Positions 12,375-24,160 of a DNA stretch of 64,000 nucleotides are shown here, one piece after another (the first letter of the stretch is position 1; every line of letters starts with the position of its first letter). Position numbers and translations under genes: made by a program. The DNA is from Arsukibacterium tuosuense (GTDB lineage Bacteria > Pseudomonadota > Gammaproteobacteria > Steroidobacterales > GCA-2729495), in contig CAMBYH010000002.1 of NCBI GenBank assembly GCA_945872065.1, positions 1-64,000 on the forward strand. Reading direction: 5' to 3'. The notes beneath the pieces are model-generated. The model was not told where the DNA came from, did no database searches, and worked only from the letters and a program-made list of their open reading frames with translations.

Positions 12375-15300
12375 CTACTGGCGGGGACCTTCGTAAACAA
12401 AGCGGAATCCGTCGAGACCGACCAGCTCAGACAATCGTTCGCGGAGCTCCCTTGTCGGGCGCACGCACCAGTCGCTGCCGAGCGCGACCCGGGCCTGGGT
12501 GCCATCGGTGCTGTAGTAGAGCGAGACGCTGCACTTGCCGGGCCGGTGGCGCTCCATGACGGACTTCAGCAGCTGCGGACTGAGTGACCGGTCGACTTCT
12601 GCCCGCCAGCGGAGCAGAAGGCCTGTGGCGCGGGACTCAACGATACGATCCAGATCCAGCACCTCTTTGGCATTGAGACGCCAGCCATCCAGATACTCCT
12701 CGAACCGGAGTGTGCCGCTGATGGCAACAATCGAGTGCTGGGCCAGCAGGTGACGAAAGCGGTCGTAACCCTCCTGAAAGAACCCGACCTCAAGAGTTCC
12801 CGTGCCGTCGTCCAGCTCAATCGATGTTCTGGCCCCCCGCTTCCGGATCGAAGCAACCAGACCCGCGATTACCACCTCGCGTCCCGGGCCGCGGAATTCT
12901 CCCGGAACCGGAGGCCGCTCAGCAATCAGTGCTTCTATGCTGGAGGTACTGATGAATGGCTGATCCGAACGGTACTGGTCGAAGGGATGGCCACTCAGGT
13001 AGAGGCCGAGACTCTCACGCTCGGCTTCCAGCCGGCGGCCCCAGCCCCAATCAGGCAGCACGGGCACCGGGTCTTCCCCGGCTGGGCGGTTTGTCGCAGC
13101 CCCAAACATATCTTCCTGGCCAACGCTGGCGGCCGCTGCTGCCTGCTGCGCCCCCACCAGGGCCGCAGGCAAAGCCGCGAGAAGACTTGGCCGGTTTGAG
13201 CCGAAGCCATCCAGAGCACCCGCCTTGATCAGAGCCTCGGCCGGCCGGCGCCCCAGGGTCTGTCCGCCAGCACGAAGGCAGAACTCCTTCAGGCTCCGGT
13301 ACGCACCGCCCTCCTCCCGGCTCGCAACAATGTGCTCGGCAGCGCCGCGCCCAACCCCCTTGATCGCACCGAGACCGTAGCGAATGCCCCGCTCTCCCTC
13401 CACCTTGAAGATGCAGACCGAGGTGTTTACGTCGGGCGGCAGGACAGTCAGATCCAGCGCAATACATTCGCGCCGCTGCACGACCAGCGCATCTGTATCG
13501 CCCATCTCCGTAGTCATGACGGCAGCCATGAACGCCGCAGGATAGTTCGCCTTGAGCCATGCGGTCTGGTAAGTCAGCACGGCGTAGGCCGCCGAATGGG
13601 ACTTGTTGAAACCGTAACCGGCAAACTTCTCCATCAGATCGAATATGTAGGTCGCCTTGGCCCGTTCGGTGCCTCGGGCCGCAGCCCGATCAGTGAAGAT
13701 CGAACGCTGGCTGGCCATCTCCTCGGCCTTTTTCTTGCCCATCGCACGGCGCAGGATGTCAGCCTCACCCAGCGAATAGCCGGCTAGGCGCTGGGCGATC
13801 TGCATGACCTGCTCCTGATAAAGGATCACCCCGTAGGTGGCGCGCAGGACCGGCTCGAGGTCCGGGTGCAGGTAATCGACCGGCTGGTCACGCCCGCCAT
13901 GCTTGCGATTGATGAAATCGTCGACCATCCCCGACTGCAGTGGCCCTGGACGGTAGAGCGCGACGAGGGCAACCAGATCATCGAAAGTATCGGGCTGGAG
14001 ACGCCGAACCAGATCCCGCATGCCGCGGGATTCCAGCTGAAAGACTGCAGTGGTCTTGCAGGCCCGCAGCAGGCGAAACGTAACCTGGTCATCCATCGCC
14101 AGTGACGGCACCTGGATCGGCGGGTCACCGGTGGCCTCACGGGCGGCGTTGATGGCTCGCGTGGCCCTGTCGATGATCGTGAGCGTCCGCAGACCCAGAA
14201 AGTCGAACTTCACGAGCCCGGCAGCCTCGACGTCATCCTTGTCGAACTGGGTGACTGTGAACTTCTCACCTTCCACCTGGTAAAGCGGTGTGAACTCGGT
14301 GATATCCCGGGGTGCAATGACAATGCCGCCGGCATGCCGGCCAGCATTGCGGACGAGACCTTCCAGCCGCCGGCCGAGATCGATGATGCTGCGGACATCT
14401 TCGTCCTGGTTGTAAAGCTCCCGCAGCTCGGCTTCCTGCGACAGGGCAATATCCAGGGTTATCTCGGCGCCGGGCTCGTTAGGCACGAGCTTCGCAATCC
14501 GATCCACGAGACCGTAAGGCTGGCCGAGCACCCGCCCGACGTCGCGAACGACCGCCCGTGCCGCCATGGTGCCGTAGGTAATGATCTGCGAGACCCGGTC
14601 GCGGCCATAGCGCTCGCTCACATAGTCGATTACGCGATCACGACCATCCATACAGAAATCGATGTCGAAGTCCGGCATGGATACGCGCTCGGGATTCAGA
14701 AAGCGCTCGAACAGCAGATCATGATGGATAGGGTCAAGGTCAGTAATGCCAAGGGCCCAGGCCGCCAGCGAACCTGCCCCGGAGCCACGGCCGGGCCCCA
14801 CGGGAATCTCGTGCTCTCTCGCCCAGCGGATAAAGTCCGCGACGATCAGGAAGTAGCCGGCGAAGCCCATGCGGCAGATCACGTCGAGCTCGGTTGTCAG
14901 CCGCTCCGCATACTCGGGTCCGGCTGGTGCGGCACGAAACCGCGCTGCAAGGCCCTCTTCCGCCTGTCGTCGGAGGTAGTCATCGGGACTGGTCCCATCG
15001 GGGACCCCAAAGTCCGGTAGATGGGTATCGCCCAGGCTGAGGGACAGGTGGCAGCGCCGGGCAATCTCGACAGAGTTCTCCAGGGCTTCGGGCAGGTCGG
15101 CAAACAGCAGCGCCATTTCTGCGGGTGATCGCAGGTACTGCTGCTCGCTGTAGAGCTTCGGTCGCGCCGGGTCGGCCAGTACATAGCCCGTCTGGATGCA
15201 GACCCGCGCTTCGTGTGCTTCAAACTCATCGGCAGTGAGGAAGCGGACGTCGTTGGTAGCCACCACGGGCAAGCCGTTGGCTGCTGCGAAGCGGACAGCC

Positions 15301-15869
15301 GCATGGAGATAGTCCTCGTCCTGGGGGCGGCCCGTGCGCTGCAGCTCGACAAAAAAGTCGCCGCGAAACCAGGCCCTGAATTCGGCAGCTGTCTGCTCGG
15401 CCTGGGAGCCAGCGCCGGTGAGCAGGGTCCGACCAAGAACTCCATCGCGGCCGCCGGACAGGGCAATGAGGCCCTCAGCAGTACCCTCATGGAGCCACCC
15501 GGGCCGCAGCAGCGGTAAGCCACCCTGCTGGCCCTCCAGCCAGGCGCGGGTCAGGAGGCGGCACAGGTTGCGGTAACCAGCCAGATTGCGGCACAGGAGC
15601 ACCAGGCGGCCGGGCTCCTGGCGATCCGCCTGGGGGCCTTTCTCGGTGCCACCAGCTATCCAGACCTCGGCGCCGACGATCGGCTGCACGCCCGCAGCCA
15701 GGGCGGCGCGATAGAACTTCACCAGGCCAAAGAGATTACCCTGATCTGTGATGGCGACGGCGGGCATTCCCGCTGCTGCCACTGCGGCTACCAGTTCCGG
15801 GACACGGACCACGCTATCGACGAGGGAGTACTCGGTATGGACATGCAAGTGCACGAAGCCCGGAGTCAT
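12375..15869 (-). CDS. dnaE: DNA polymerase III subunit alpha
   Basis: Replicative polymerase catalytic subunit, 1164 residues from the ATG at 15869 (E. coli 1160). The N-terminal PHP domain begins [15 protein letters not shown]. The palm has the catalytic [13 protein letters not shown] motif and a [13 protein letters not shown] context typical of DnaE1, followed by the helix-hairpin-helix and OB-fold regions ([11 protein letters not shown]). The start is chosen because it places the PHP motif at the N-terminus and overlaps the rnhB stop by 4 nt; the upstream 32 codons are a shadow. No frameshift is seen. Confidence 0.98.
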   Translation of the reverse strand: MTPGFVHLHVHTEYSLVDSVVRVPELVAAVAAAGMPAVAITDQGNLFGLVKFYRAALAAGVQPIVGAEVWIAGGTEKGPQADRQEPGRLVLLCRNLAGYRNLCRLLTRAWLEGQQGGLPLLRPGWLHEGTAEGLIALSGGRDGVLGRTLLTGAGSQAEQTAAEFRAWFRGDFFVELQRTGRPQDEDYLHAAVRFAAANGLPVVATNDVRFLTADEFEAHEARVCIQTGYVLADPARPKLYSEQQYLRSPAEMALLFADLPEALENSVEIARRCHLSLSLGDTHLPDFGVPDGTSPDDYLRRQAEEGLAARFRAAPAGPEYAERLTTELDVICRMGFAGYFLIVADFIRWAREHEIPVGPGRGSGAGSLAAWALGITDLDPIHHDLLFERFLNPERVSMPDFDIDFCMDGRDRVIDYVSERYGRDRVSQIITYGTMAARAVVRDVGRVLGQPYGLVDRIAKLVPNEPGAEITLDIALSQEAELRELYNQDEDVRSIIDLGRRLEGLVRNAGRHAGGIVIAPRDITEFTPLYQVEGEKFTVTQFDKDDVEAAGLVKFDFLGLRTLTIIDRATRAINAAREATGDPPIQVPSLAMDDQVTFRLLRACKTTAVFQLESRGMRDLVRRLQPDTFDDLVALVALYRPGPLQSGMVDDFINRKHGGRDQPVDYLHPDLEPVLRATYGVILYQEQVMQIAQRLAGYSLGEADILRRAMGKKKAEEMASQRSIFTDRAAARGTERAKATYIFDLMEKFAGYGFNKSHSAAYAVLTYQTAWLKANYPAAFMAAVMTTEMGDTDALVVQRRECIALDLTVLPPDVNTSVCIFKVEGERGIRYGLGAIKGVGRGAAEHIVASREEGGAYRSLKEFCLRAGGQTLGRRPAEALIKAGALDGFGSNRPSLLAALPAALVGAQQAAAAASVGQEDMFGAATNRPAGEDPVPVLPDWGWGRRLEAERESLGLYLSGHPFDQYRSDQPFISTSSIEALIAERPPVPGEFRGPGREVVIAGLVASIRKRGARTSIELDDGTGTLEVGFFQEGYDRFRHLLAQHSIVAISGTLRFEEYLDGWRLNAKEVLDLDRIVESRATGLLLRWRAEVDRSLSPQLLKSVMERHRPGKCSVSLYYSTDGTQARVALGSDWCVRPTRELRERLSELVGLDGFRFVYEGPRQ

Positions 15870-16498
15870 GCGGGGTACTTCCCGCCGGGCAGGGGCCCGG
15901 CACTCATCGCCGCCACGCGCAGGCTGGCGCGCACAGGGGCGAAACTGCGCCGGTGGGCCGGGCATGGTCCAAGCGCGGCCAGCGCGGCACGGTGCTCGAC
16001 GGTGGGATAGCCCTTGTGGCGGTCGAAGCCATAGCCGGGGTAGGCAACGTGGAGGCGACTCATCTCGGCATCCCGGTGGACCTTAGCGAGAATCGACGCG
16101 GCTGCGATTGCTGGCCGCAGACGATCGCCACCCACAACCGTCTCGATGACTCCCCGGAACCCCGGGAGGCCAGGCGACTGGTTGCCGTCGATTTCAACAC
16201 GCCCCGGAGCCCGCGAGAGCCCGGCGAAGGCCCGACGCATGGCAAGCAAAGTAGCCTGGAGGATGTTCAGCTCGTCGATCTCCTCCCGGGAAGCCTCCCC
16301 AAGAGCCCACGCAAGGGCCTCGGCACGGATGCGGCCGGCAGCCAGTGCGCGCTGCGCAGCGCTGAGCTCCTTGGAGTCCCGGACACCCTCAATGCACTGG
16401 CCGGGGCCCAGAAGCACAGCAGCCGCAACCACAGGCCCCGCCAGAGGACCACGACCCGCCTCGTCGATGCCAGCCACGGTTTCCAGGGCAACGTTCAC
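15866..16498 (-). CDS. rnhB: Ribonuclease HII
   Basis: Removes ribonucleotides misincorporated in DNA. The 210-residue product has the catalytic motif [19 protein letters not shown] near the N-terminus, the second acid in [10 protein letters not shown], and the C-terminal [26 protein letters not shown] block. It begins with GTG, 35 bp after lpxB, and is coupled to dnaE through a 4 nt overlap. Order lpxB-rnhB-dnaE is conserved in gammaproteobacteria. Confidence 0.97.
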   Translation of the reverse strand: MNVALETVAGIDEAGRGPLAGPVVAAAVLLGPGQCIEGVRDSKELSAAQRALAAGRIRAEALAWALGEASREEIDELNILQATLLAMRRAFAGLSRAPGRVEIDGNQSPGLPGFRGVIETVVGGDRLRPAIAAASILAKVHRDAEMSRLHVAYPGYGFDRHKGYPTVEHRAALAALGPCPAHRRSFAPVRASLRVAAMSAGPLPGGKYPA

Positions 16499-16532
16499 AG
16501 CGGGATCAGGGCCAGTACTTCGGGTTGCGGGG

Positions 16533-17690
16533 TCAGGGATTATACGAAGCCGGAAGCAGACTCAGCACAACTTCCGCCGCACGCTCGCTCGCCTGACGCC
16601 GCAAAGCGGTTCCCAGGCCGGCAAACCGTTGCTGCAGGCGGGCCCGGTCGTCCGGCGCTCCCAGCCAGCGCTGGACTTCACCCCCGAGAGCAGCGGGCGT
16701 GACGGCGGACTGGATGAACTCCGGGACTAGGCGCTCACCGGCAAGCAGGTTGGGCAGCGCGAAATGGTCCACGCGAATCAGGCGCAAGGCCTTGAGCAGT
16801 ACATACGTGAATGGTGACAGACGATAGGCCACAACCATCGGCCGGTTGATGAGCATTCCTTCGAGGGTTGCGGTACCGGACGCCAGCAACACCACATCCG
16901 CTGCCGCCATGGCAGCGTGCGCCTGTCCATCCAGAATCCGCAGCCGTACGCCGCCCGTCGCTGCCGGGCTCCAGAGTGCAGAGAAGCGGGCCTTAAGTGC
17001 CGGCGTGGCCATGGGCACGATCACGGTGAGGTCCGGAATACGCGCGTGGAGCCACGCTGCCGTTGCCGCGAATACCGGGGACAGCCGCTCCAGCTCGCCC
17101 GCACGACTGCCCGGCAGCATGGCCACGACCGGCCCGGTGGCCGGCAGGCCCAGGGCCTTGCGGGCCAGGGCCGGGTCGGGCTCTGGCCGGATCTCGTCAG
17201 CCAGTGGATGCCCAACGAAGGTCGCGGGAACGTCGTGCTGATGTAAAAAGTCGGCTTCAAAGGGCAGCAGACACAGAACGTGGTTACAGGCTTCCCGCAG
17301 CACCCGTACGCGACCAGGACGCCAGGCCCATACGGAGGGCGAGACATAGTGCAGGGTACGCAGGCCTGTCGGCCGCAGCCGGCGCTCAACCCGCAGATTG
17401 AAGTCCGGCGCGTCGATGCCGATGTAGAGGTCCGGCAGATCGGCTCTGAGACGCCGCTCCAGGTCCCGGAGGATGCGCCGCAGCCGGGGCAGGTGGCGAA
17501 AGACCTCCGCGATGCCCATGACGGACAGTTCCTCGCTGGGCACCCACACCTTGCAGCCAGCCTCCCGCATGGCAGGCCCCGCAATGCCAAAAAACTCCAC
17601 ATCTGGACGGCGGGCATGGACCGCCCGGATGAGTCCCGCGCCGAGCCGGTCCCCCGAAATCTCGCCGGCCACGATGGCGATCCTCGGCAT
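16533..17690 (-). CDS. lpxB: Lipid-A-disaccharide synthase
   Basis: Joins UDP-2,3-diacylglucosamine and lipid X into the lipid A disaccharide at the inner membrane (GT19). The 385-residue product shows IAVIAGE-type N-terminus ([18 protein letters not shown]), [36 protein letters not shown] and [11 protein letters not shown]. Length matches the family. It is 8 bp downstream of lpxA. Confidence 0.98.
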   Translation of the reverse strand: MPRIAIVAGEISGDRLGAGLIRAVHARRPDVEFFGIAGPAMREAGCKVWVPSEELSVMGIAEVFRHLPRLRRILRDLERRLRADLPDLYIGIDAPDFNLRVERRLRPTGLRTLHYVSPSVWAWRPGRVRVLREACNHVLCLLPFEADFLHQHDVPATFVGHPLADEIRPEPDPALARKALGLPATGPVVAMLPGSRAGELERLSPVFAATAAWLHARIPDLTVIVPMATPALKARFSALWSPAATGGVRLRILDGQAHAAMAAADVVLLASGTATLEGMLINRPMVVAYRLSPFTYVLLKALRLIRVDHFALPNLLAGERLVPEFIQSAVTPAALGGEVQRWLGAPDDRARLQQRFAGLGTALRRQASERAAEVVLSLLPASYNP

Positions 17691-17698
17691 TCGTTCAG

Positions 17699-18475
17699 TC
17701 AGCGAATCAGGCTGCGTTCTGACTTGTCGATAAAGTCGACGAGTATGCGGAGTTCGGGCTGCGTCTCCGCGAGCACCGCAAGCCGCTCCCGGGCCTCGGC
17801 AAGCTGCAACTGTTCGCGATAGAGGATTCGATAGGCCTCTTTGAGGTTGCGCAACTGCTCTGCAGTAAAGCCGCGACGCTTGAGGCCTTCACTATTGATA
17901 CCGTGCGGGGCCGTGGGCTGGCCGCCCACTATCACGTAGGGCGGCACATCGCGCGTCACGGCAGCAAAGCCGCCCAGAAAGCTGTGTGCCCCCAGACGGC
18001 AAAACTGATGGATGGCCGAAAAGCCGCTACAGATCACGTGATCGTCTACCCGCACGTGGCCTGCAAGGGTGGCATTGTTCGAGAAAATGACGTCATTTCC
18101 CACCACACAGTCATGCGCGATGTGGACGTAGGACATGATCCAATTATCGTTGCCAATGCGGGTGACGCCCTCGTCCTGGGCGGTACCACGATTGATCGTG
18201 CAGAACTCCCGAAAGGTATTTCGGTCGCCTATGGCCAGCTGGGTAGGCTCGCCCCGGTACTTCTTGTCCTGCGGATCCTCGCCTATGGAGGCAAACTGAA
18301 AGATCCGGTTATCCCGCCCAATAGTCGCAGGACCTTTGAGCACGGCGTGAGCACCCACTGTGCTCCCGGACCCGACGCGGACGCCGGCGCCGATCACCGC
18401 GTAAGGCCCAACAGTGACGCCAGCATCGAGCTCTGCCCCAGGGGCCACGATCGCTGTCGGGTGGATGTCACTCAC
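17699..18475 (-). CDS. lpxA: Acyl-ACP--UDP-N-acetylglucosamine O-acyltransferase
   Basis: First acyltransfer of lipid A synthesis. The 258-residue product is a left-handed beta-helix made of hexapeptide repeats (for example [18 protein letters not shown]) with the catalytic His in [14 protein letters not shown] and a C-terminal helical domain. Its ATG overlaps the stop of lpxD by 4 nt, leaving no room for fabZ, which lies between these genes in E. coli and Pseudomonas. Confidence 0.98.
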   Translation of the reverse strand: MSDIHPTAIVAPGAELDAGVTVGPYAVIGAGVRVGSGSTVGAHAVLKGPATIGRDNRIFQFASIGEDPQDKKYRGEPTQLAIGDRNTFREFCTINRGTAQDEGVTRIGNDNWIMSYVHIAHDCVVGNDVIFSNNATLAGHVRVDDHVICSGFSAIHQFCRLGAHSFLGGFAAVTRDVPPYVIVGGQPTAPHGINSEGLKRRGFTAEQLRNLKEAYRILYREQLQLAEARERLAVLAETQPELRILVDFIDKSERSLIR

Positions 18476-19521
18476 TGCCTGTTCGATCCCGACTTGATTG
18501 CTTCAGCAAGGCTCTTCTCCAGGGACCGCAAGCGCCGGGCCAGGTCGTCCAGTTGGCCAAAGCGTGCCATGTTGCGACGCCAGCGCTGAATATGGTCGGC
18601 CGGAGTACCACCACCGCCGTAGATACCTGCCTCACGGATTGAGCCCAGCACGCTCGTCCCGCCTCCAATGATCACGTCGTCCGCTACCGTAATGTGGCCA
18701 GCGAATCCGGCCTGACCGCCAATGGTGCACCGGGCGCCGATCGTCGTACTGCCTGAAATGCCAACCTGGGCGGCAATCACCGTGTGCTCGCCGATGCGAA
18801 CATTGTGCCCCACCTGGATCTGGTTATCGAGCTTCACGCCATCGCCGATCACGGTGTTTTCGATCGCACCGCGATCAACGGTCGTGTTGGCGCCGATCTC
18901 CACGTCGTCACCCACTTCAACGCTGCCAAGCTGCGGAACTTTGACATAGCTGCCCTCGCGTTCCCGGGCGAAACCAAAACCGTCGGACCCCAGCACCACA
19001 CCGGTATGCAGCACACACCGCAGTCCGATCCGGACATCGGGGTACACGGTGACTCCGGCCATGAGGTGCGTATCTGCCCCAACAGCCACGCGAGCCCCGA
19101 GCACGGTGCGCGGACCCAGTACGACGCGCTCGCCAAGAACGACGCCCGCACCCACCACGACGCCGGGGCCGACTTCGCAGGAGGGGGGCACAGTTGCCCC
19201 CGGACCAATGACCGCGGAAGCATGGATACCCGATAAGACGGGTGCAGCGGGGTGTAGCTCTGCGGCAATACGGGCGTAAACCACGTAGGGATCCCGGGTC
19301 ACGAGCGCCGCGACACCACAGCCGTCCGCATCGGCGGGCGCCAGAATTACGGCAGCAGCCCGGGTTGCTGCGAGCTGGCTCCGATAGCTGGAATTGGCCA
19401 GAAACGTCACGCAGCGATCATCGGCGCTGGCGAGCGTTCCAACCCGCTCGACGACGTGGCCCGGATCGCCCCGCAGCTCGCAGCCGTAGCGCACTGCCAG
19501 CAGACCCAGACTCACGCCCAT
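18472..19521 (-). CDS. lpxD: UDP-3-O-(3-hydroxyacyl)glucosamine N-acyltransferase
   Basis: Third step of lipid A synthesis. The 349-residue product has an N-terminal uridine-binding domain (to about residue 100, [11 protein letters not shown]) and a long left-handed beta-helix, with the catalytic His region [22 protein letters not shown]-like and a C-terminal helix ([14 protein letters not shown]). Length and domain order are typical of LpxD. It lies downstream of skp and directly upstream of lpxA with a 4 nt overlap. Confidence 0.98.
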   Translation of the reverse strand: MGVSLGLLAVRYGCELRGDPGHVVERVGTLASADDRCVTFLANSSYRSQLAATRAAAVILAPADADGCGVAALVTRDPYVVYARIAAELHPAAPVLSGIHASAVIGPGATVPPSCEVGPGVVVGAGVVLGERVVLGPRTVLGARVAVGADTHLMAGVTVYPDVRIGLRCVLHTGVVLGSDGFGFAREREGSYVKVPQLGSVEVGDDVEIGANTTVDRGAIENTVIGDGVKLDNQIQVGHNVRIGEHTVIAAQVGISGSTTIGARCTIGGQAGFAGHITVADDVIIGGGTSVLGSIREAGIYGGGGTPADHIQRWRRNMARFGQLDDLARRLRSLEKSLAEAIKSGSNRQ

Positions 19522-19626
19522 CGCACTACCTTCCCCGGCTTCGTGGCTGACCGACCCGCTACGACGTGCTGTCCCCTACCACACAAGCCGGCACGACCAG
19601 ACTCCGCGGCCATGACTACCGGATGA

Positions 19627-20181
19627 TCAGGGCTTCGCGGGGGCCTTCGGCGCGCCGTTCCGGCTCTGCAAACCCTGCAGCACCTGCGCGGTGACATCCA
19701 GCGACGGCGCAACATAGAGAGCATCCGTGAGAATGAGGTCAAAGCCGCCTTGCTTCGAAAAGCCCTCGATCTCTCGGAGCACATCGATCCGCAGCTTGCC
19801 GAGTTCCTCGTTTTTCCGGTTATTGAGGTCCTCCCTCAACTCTTCCACCTGCCGAGCCAACTCCCGCTCGTCTCTGCGGAGGTCATTCTCGGCATTGCGG
19901 CGCTCGTCCGCTCCCATGACCGCACCGTCCTTCTGGAACTTGTCCGCCCGGTCCTTGAATGACTTCTGTTTGGCGAGGAGGTCTCTCTGGCGGGGTGCGA
20001 ACTCGTTCTCAAGGGCCCGGTTGGCCGCGTTCGCCTGGGGTGACTCAATGAGCAGTCGCTGCACGTTAACGTAACCAATCTTCAGTGCCTTGGCTGTCTG
20101 GGCCTGCGCGATCGACGGCAGGACCAGCATCACCGATGCCAGGATGACAACCAACTGACCAAGTCTCTTTACGTGCAACAT
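19627..20181 (-). CDS. skp: OmpH/Skp family periplasmic chaperone
   Basis: Periplasmic chaperone that holds unfolded outer-membrane proteins. The 184-residue product has a signal peptide (MLHVKRLGQLVVILASVML..., cleavage after AQA near residue 28), a short beta strand KIGYVNVQRLL, long charged coiled-coil arms rich in K, R, E and D (about 50-140) and a return strand FDLILTDALYV. It sits between bamA and lpxD as in the conserved order. Confidence 0.95.
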   Translation of the reverse strand: MLHVKRLGQLVVILASVMLVLPSIAQAQTAKALKIGYVNVQRLLIESPQANAANRALENEFAPRQRDLLAKQKSFKDRADKFQKDGAVMGADERRNAENDLRRDERELARQVEELREDLNNRKNEELGKLRIDVLREIEGFSKQGGFDLILTDALYVAPSLDVTAQVLQGLQSRNGAPKAPAKP

Positions 20182-20250
20182 CTCTTTCCCTTGCTTTAAA
20201 AGTGGCCCAAGCCCGAAGGCCGGCCGTTGACTAAACCGTGGCGGCCACCA

Positions 20251-22719
20251 TTAGAAGGCACCGCCGATTGAAAACTGGAACCGCGCCGTGTCGTCCCCGT
20301 AGGTCCCGTCTGTAGGCACACACCCCTGGGGTACAGGTTCCGGACAAAACACACTATTGGTACCGCCCTCGGAGTTGACGGGAAAGGCATAACTGAAGCG
20401 GAACAGACCCAGAGGTGCCAGCCACTGGGCAGCAATACCGTAGGACTGTTTCAGCTGTCCGGGGCTGAAATCATAGTTGATCGGCGTAAATCCTGGTGGC
20501 TTGTCAAAAAACTCCACATCGCCGAGGGAGAATACGTTACCAATATCGTAAAAGAGGGAGAATCGGGCCTTGAACTGCCACTTCTCCGGGATGGGCAGCA
20601 GGAACTCGGTCTGGGCCGCGACCAGCGTATCCCCGCCGTAGGGGTTGCCCAGAGTATCAATCGGCCCCAGAGAATTCTCCTCGAAGCCCCGGATGGTGTC
20701 CGGACCACCCGCGAAGTAGTTCTTATAGGGCGGAAGGGAGGTGGTATCACCCAAAGCAGTACCGTAGCCGAGATCGACATTAAAAAGCATCGTGGCCCAG
20801 CGGTTTATGGGCCAGTACTGCTGATAGTTGTAGTTGATGGTGAGGTACTCAACGTCGCTGCCGGGGACAGTGACATTTGCCACCAGCCTGTGGCGGGCGC
20901 CGCGATCCGCAAAGAGCCCGCGATTCCGACTGTCGTAGACCCAGCCGCCCAGCAATTCAAAGGTGTCAAAGTCCGTCGTATAGATGGCGCCGCCATTGAA
21001 AATGCTGGTATCGCTGTTGCCGTTGCTCTTTACCCAGTCCTGCGCCTGAAGACTGCTACTGCTGTTCGACAGCAGCTCCGCGCTTTGCCAGGTTCCACCA
21101 AAAATAATCCGCTGCAACTCGGTGATCGGATAGCTGTACTCGACGGACGCAGAAATTGTCTTGGTAGAGAAATCGGAGGCCTCGGAAGTGAACGCAGTGA
21201 TGTCCCGATAGGCCAGGCTGATCGTTCGACTGACCTCATTGATCGTGGTGTAGGGATCGGTATAGGACACCCCGTAGACTGTCCGGAACTCACCAGTGTT
21301 GACATCAGCCTGAATACGATTGCCGGTACCCAGGAAGTTGGTATGGACGAAGTTGGCGTTCAGTATCAGGTTCTGAGCGGCGGAGTAGCCCACGCCGCCA
21401 CCAAACTGGCCGGGGAGGCCCTCGGTGATATCGAAATCCAGATCGACAAGATCTGGTGTTCCCGCAACCGGATTGGTGGTGGCCTCAACCTTCTCGATGT
21501 ACGGCAGGCGCTGCAGACGGATCTTGGACCGCTCCAGCCGGCTGTTGGACAGATAGCCATCCTCAAGCTGGCGCATTTCGCGGCGGAAAACCTCGTCGTT
21601 GACGGCTGCCGTACCGTTGAAGTTGATCCGGCGAACATAAACCCGGTTCTTGGGCTCCACGTAGAGCGTTATGGCGACGGTCTTTGCGTCGCGGTCCAGG
21701 TCAGAAACCGGCTCAACGGTGGCAAAAGCATAACCCTCCTCCGAGAGACGCAGGCGAATCAGATCAGCGCTCTGGGTCACGAGTTGCTGGGAGTAGGTCT
21801 GCCCGGGCTTGACCTGCACATAGGGATTCAGCTGCGCTTCCTGCAGCACCAGATCGCCACCAAGACGTACATCGCTGACCTTGTAACGCTCGCCCTCCAG
21901 CAGATTGATCGTGATGAAGATATCCCGCTTATCGGGCGAAATTGCGACCTGGGTTGACTCAACGCCAAAGTCCGCGAAACCCCGGTCCATGTAAAAGGAC
22001 CGCAGCTTCTCCAGATCGCCGGACAGGGCTTCTCGGGAATACCGGTCATCCTGACGGAGCCAAGACAGCCAGGTTGGAGTCTTGAGCTCAAAGCGCTCAA
22101 GAAGATCCTCGTCCGAAAAGCTGCGGTTGCCGACGAGATTGATCTGCCTGATACGAGCCCGGTCACCTTCCTTGATGGTAATCACCACATCGACCTTGTT
22201 GTCGGGCAAGTCTTTGACCTCAGCCTTGACAGACGCAGCGTACTTTCCGCGACTGAAGTACTGGTCGGTCAGTGACTGCTCTACCTCATCCAGGACCGAC
22301 TGACTGAAAGTCTTCCCCCTCTTCAGGCCTATACGCGAGAGCGGCTCCTGAAGGTCCTCCGTCTTGATGTCCTTGTTGCCGGTAATGGTGAAGTCCGCAA
22401 TTGACGGGCGCTCGGCGACGACCACGACGAGAGCGCTATCGTCCCGGCGAATCTCGACGTCCCGGAAGAAGCCGGTCCCATAGACGGCCCGGATAGCCTC
22501 GCGGATTCGGTTGGCGTCGACCCGATCACCAATGTTCACCGGGAGATAGTTAAAGACAGTGCCCTCGGCAATGCGCTGCAGGCCTTCCACACGAATGCTC
22601 CTGACGACAAAAGCATCCTCCTGGGCAAACGCTCCGCTGGTGGCCAGTGAGCAGACAGCCAGGAGAAAGCCAGCCACAAGACTACGGACGGGACCCCTCA
22701 GCGCCGCTAGGATATTCAT
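20251..22719 (-). CDS. bamA: Outer membrane protein assembly factor BamA
   Basis: Central Omp85 subunit of the BAM machine. The 822-residue protein starts at the ATG at 22719, which gives a good signal peptide ending in SGAFAQ; the alternative start at 22764 would overlap rseP. Five POTRA domains span roughly residues 33-430, followed by the 16-stranded barrel, including the GGPDTIRGFEENSLGP loop motif that matches the conserved (V/I)RGF lock. It ends in phenylalanine (FQFSIGGAF), as expected for an outer-membrane protein. Neighbours rseP and skp are canonical. Confidence 0.98.
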   Translation of the reverse strand: MNILAALRGPVRSLVAGFLLAVCSLATSGAFAQEDAFVVRSIRVEGLQRIAEGTVFNYLPVNIGDRVDANRIREAIRAVYGTGFFRDVEIRRDDSALVVVVAERPSIADFTITGNKDIKTEDLQEPLSRIGLKRGKTFSQSVLDEVEQSLTDQYFSRGKYAASVKAEVKDLPDNKVDVVITIKEGDRARIRQINLVGNRSFSDEDLLERFELKTPTWLSWLRQDDRYSREALSGDLEKLRSFYMDRGFADFGVESTQVAISPDKRDIFITINLLEGERYKVSDVRLGGDLVLQEAQLNPYVQVKPGQTYSQQLVTQSADLIRLRLSEEGYAFATVEPVSDLDRDAKTVAITLYVEPKNRVYVRRINFNGTAAVNDEVFRREMRQLEDGYLSNSRLERSKIRLQRLPYIEKVEATTNPVAGTPDLVDLDFDITEGLPGQFGGGVGYSAAQNLILNANFVHTNFLGTGNRIQADVNTGEFRTVYGVSYTDPYTTINEVSRTISLAYRDITAFTSEASDFSTKTISASVEYSYPITELQRIIFGGTWQSAELLSNSSSSLQAQDWVKSNGNSDTSIFNGGAIYTTDFDTFELLGGWVYDSRNRGLFADRGARHRLVANVTVPGSDVEYLTINYNYQQYWPINRWATMLFNVDLGYGTALGDTTSLPPYKNYFAGGPDTIRGFEENSLGPIDTLGNPYGGDTLVAAQTEFLLPIPEKWQFKARFSLFYDIGNVFSLGDVEFFDKPPGFTPINYDFSPGQLKQSYGIAAQWLAPLGLFRFSYAFPVNSEGGTNSVFCPEPVPQGCVPTDGTYGDDTARFQFSIGGAF

Positions 22720-22726
22720 GGGACGG

Positions 22727-24094
22727 TCAGCCAATGAGTCGCGAAATGTCGTTGTAGAAGGCAAAGCTCATCAGCACCAGAAGGAATCCAATGCCGATCT
22801 GCTGGCCGATCATCTGCGCTCGCTCCGACAAGGGGCCGCCCTTCACGGTCTCAGCCAGCGTGTAGACAATCTGGCCTCCATCCAGCATGGGTATGGGCAG
22901 CAGGTTGAGCACTCCCAGGCTGATGCTCACGATAGCCAGGAAACTGAGAAAGGCGGCTGCACCGATAGTGGCGCTGAGGCCCGCGTACTGGGCGATATTT
23001 ATGGGGCCACTGATGTTCTTCGGCGAAACGTCGCCAACGATCATTCGCCAGATCATATGCAGAGTCAGAGCGCTCATTTCCCAGGTCTTCGCTGTGGCAC
23101 GTGCCAACGCCTCAACAGGCCCATAGCGCTCCTCGGCGCGCATACCGGCCAGCAGGTCTGGCGGCAGGCTGACGGCCGCCCCGATACGCCCGATCTGACC
23201 CGCTGCGGTATCTTCGGCTGCAACCTCGAGGGACAGACGCAGCTCGCTTTCGCCCCGACGGACAGTGACCTTCAGCTGCTGGCCTGGCATACCCCGCACA
23301 ATCCGGACCCACTCCGACCAGGTGGAGACAGACTGACTACCGGCGAGCAGGATCCGGTCCCCGGGCAGCATGCCGCCCGTTTCCGCCGGTCCGCCCGGCG
23401 TCAGTTCGCCAATGACGGGTTCCGGCTCCGGGGCCCAGGGCCGCAATCCCAGCTTCGGGAAGAGCTGGCCAGGCTCCGTGAGCTCGGATTCCCGCCCAGC
23501 CGTGCGCAGAACCAGCGCGCGCTCATCGCCAGAACCATCCGCAACCGCAAGGCGGATGGAACCATCGGCGAGCATACCGTCGAGCATTGCTAACGTGGCC
23601 GCCTCCCAGGTCAACACAGGACGCTCACCGACGGCGACGATCGTGTCGCCTTCCCGCAGGCCGGCTGCCGCGGCGAGGGACAAAGGCTCCACAGGACCGA
23701 CGACGGGCTTCATGCCCGGGACGCCGCTCATGAACATCACGGTGTAAGCGAGGATGGCGAACAGTAGATTGAAGGCGGGCCCGGCCACGAGGATCGCGAT
23801 ACGCGCGGCCGCAGACTGACGGTTGAACGCGCGGCCACGCTCGGCAAAAGTCACCGCACAGTCGCGCTCGTCAAGCAGTTTTACGTAGCCACCCAGGGGA
23901 ATAGCCGACAGGCAGTACTCCGTCTGATCAGGACCGGACCGCCGCGACCAGAGCACGTTACCGAAACCAATCGAGTAGCGCAGGACCTTCACGCCCAGCA
24001 ACCGGGCCACAATGTAGTGACCGTACTCGTGGATAGCGACGAGCAGGCCTATGGCGATGACGAACGCCAGGAGGGAGGTGAGGACCTGTGACAT
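22727..24094 (-). CDS. rseP: RIP metalloprotease RseP
   Basis: Site-2 intramembrane protease that cleaves RseA and remnant signal peptides. The 455-residue protein has the zinc motif HEYGH at residues 22-26 in the first transmembrane helix, a tandem PDZ region (about 115-320; for example GLREGDTIVAVGERPV and GGMLPGDRILLAG) and the second active-site motif LLPIPMLDGGQ in the C-terminal membrane part. Length matches E. coli RseP (450). It lies only 66 bp from cdsA, so the dxr gene often found next to it is absent. Confidence 0.97.
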   Translation of the reverse strand: MSQVLTSLLAFVIAIGLLVAIHEYGHYIVARLLGVKVLRYSIGFGNVLWSRRSGPDQTEYCLSAIPLGGYVKLLDERDCAVTFAERGRAFNRQSAAARIAILVAGPAFNLLFAILAYTVMFMSGVPGMKPVVGPVEPLSLAAAAGLREGDTIVAVGERPVLTWEAATLAMLDGMLADGSIRLAVADGSGDERALVLRTAGRESELTEPGQLFPKLGLRPWAPEPEPVIGELTPGGPAETGGMLPGDRILLAGSQSVSTWSEWVRIVRGMPGQQLKVTVRRGESELRLSLEVAAEDTAAGQIGRIGAAVSLPPDLLAGMRAEERYGPVEALARATAKTWEMSALTLHMIWRMIVGDVSPKNISGPINIAQYAGLSATIGAAAFLSFLAIVSISLGVLNLLPIPMLDGGQIVYTLAETVKGGPLSERAQMIGQQIGIGFLLVLMSFAFYNDISRLIG

Positions 24095-24160
24095 GCGGCG
24101 AATCTTAAGGCATTACGCAAGACCTTGCCTTGCAGAGCTTTGGCAGCGGTGCCGCATCGA

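Noticed and set aside
20890-21957. 355-codon plus-strand frame opposite bamA
   Set aside because: Antisense to conserved POTRA and barrel code; composition is that of a reverse-complement shadow.
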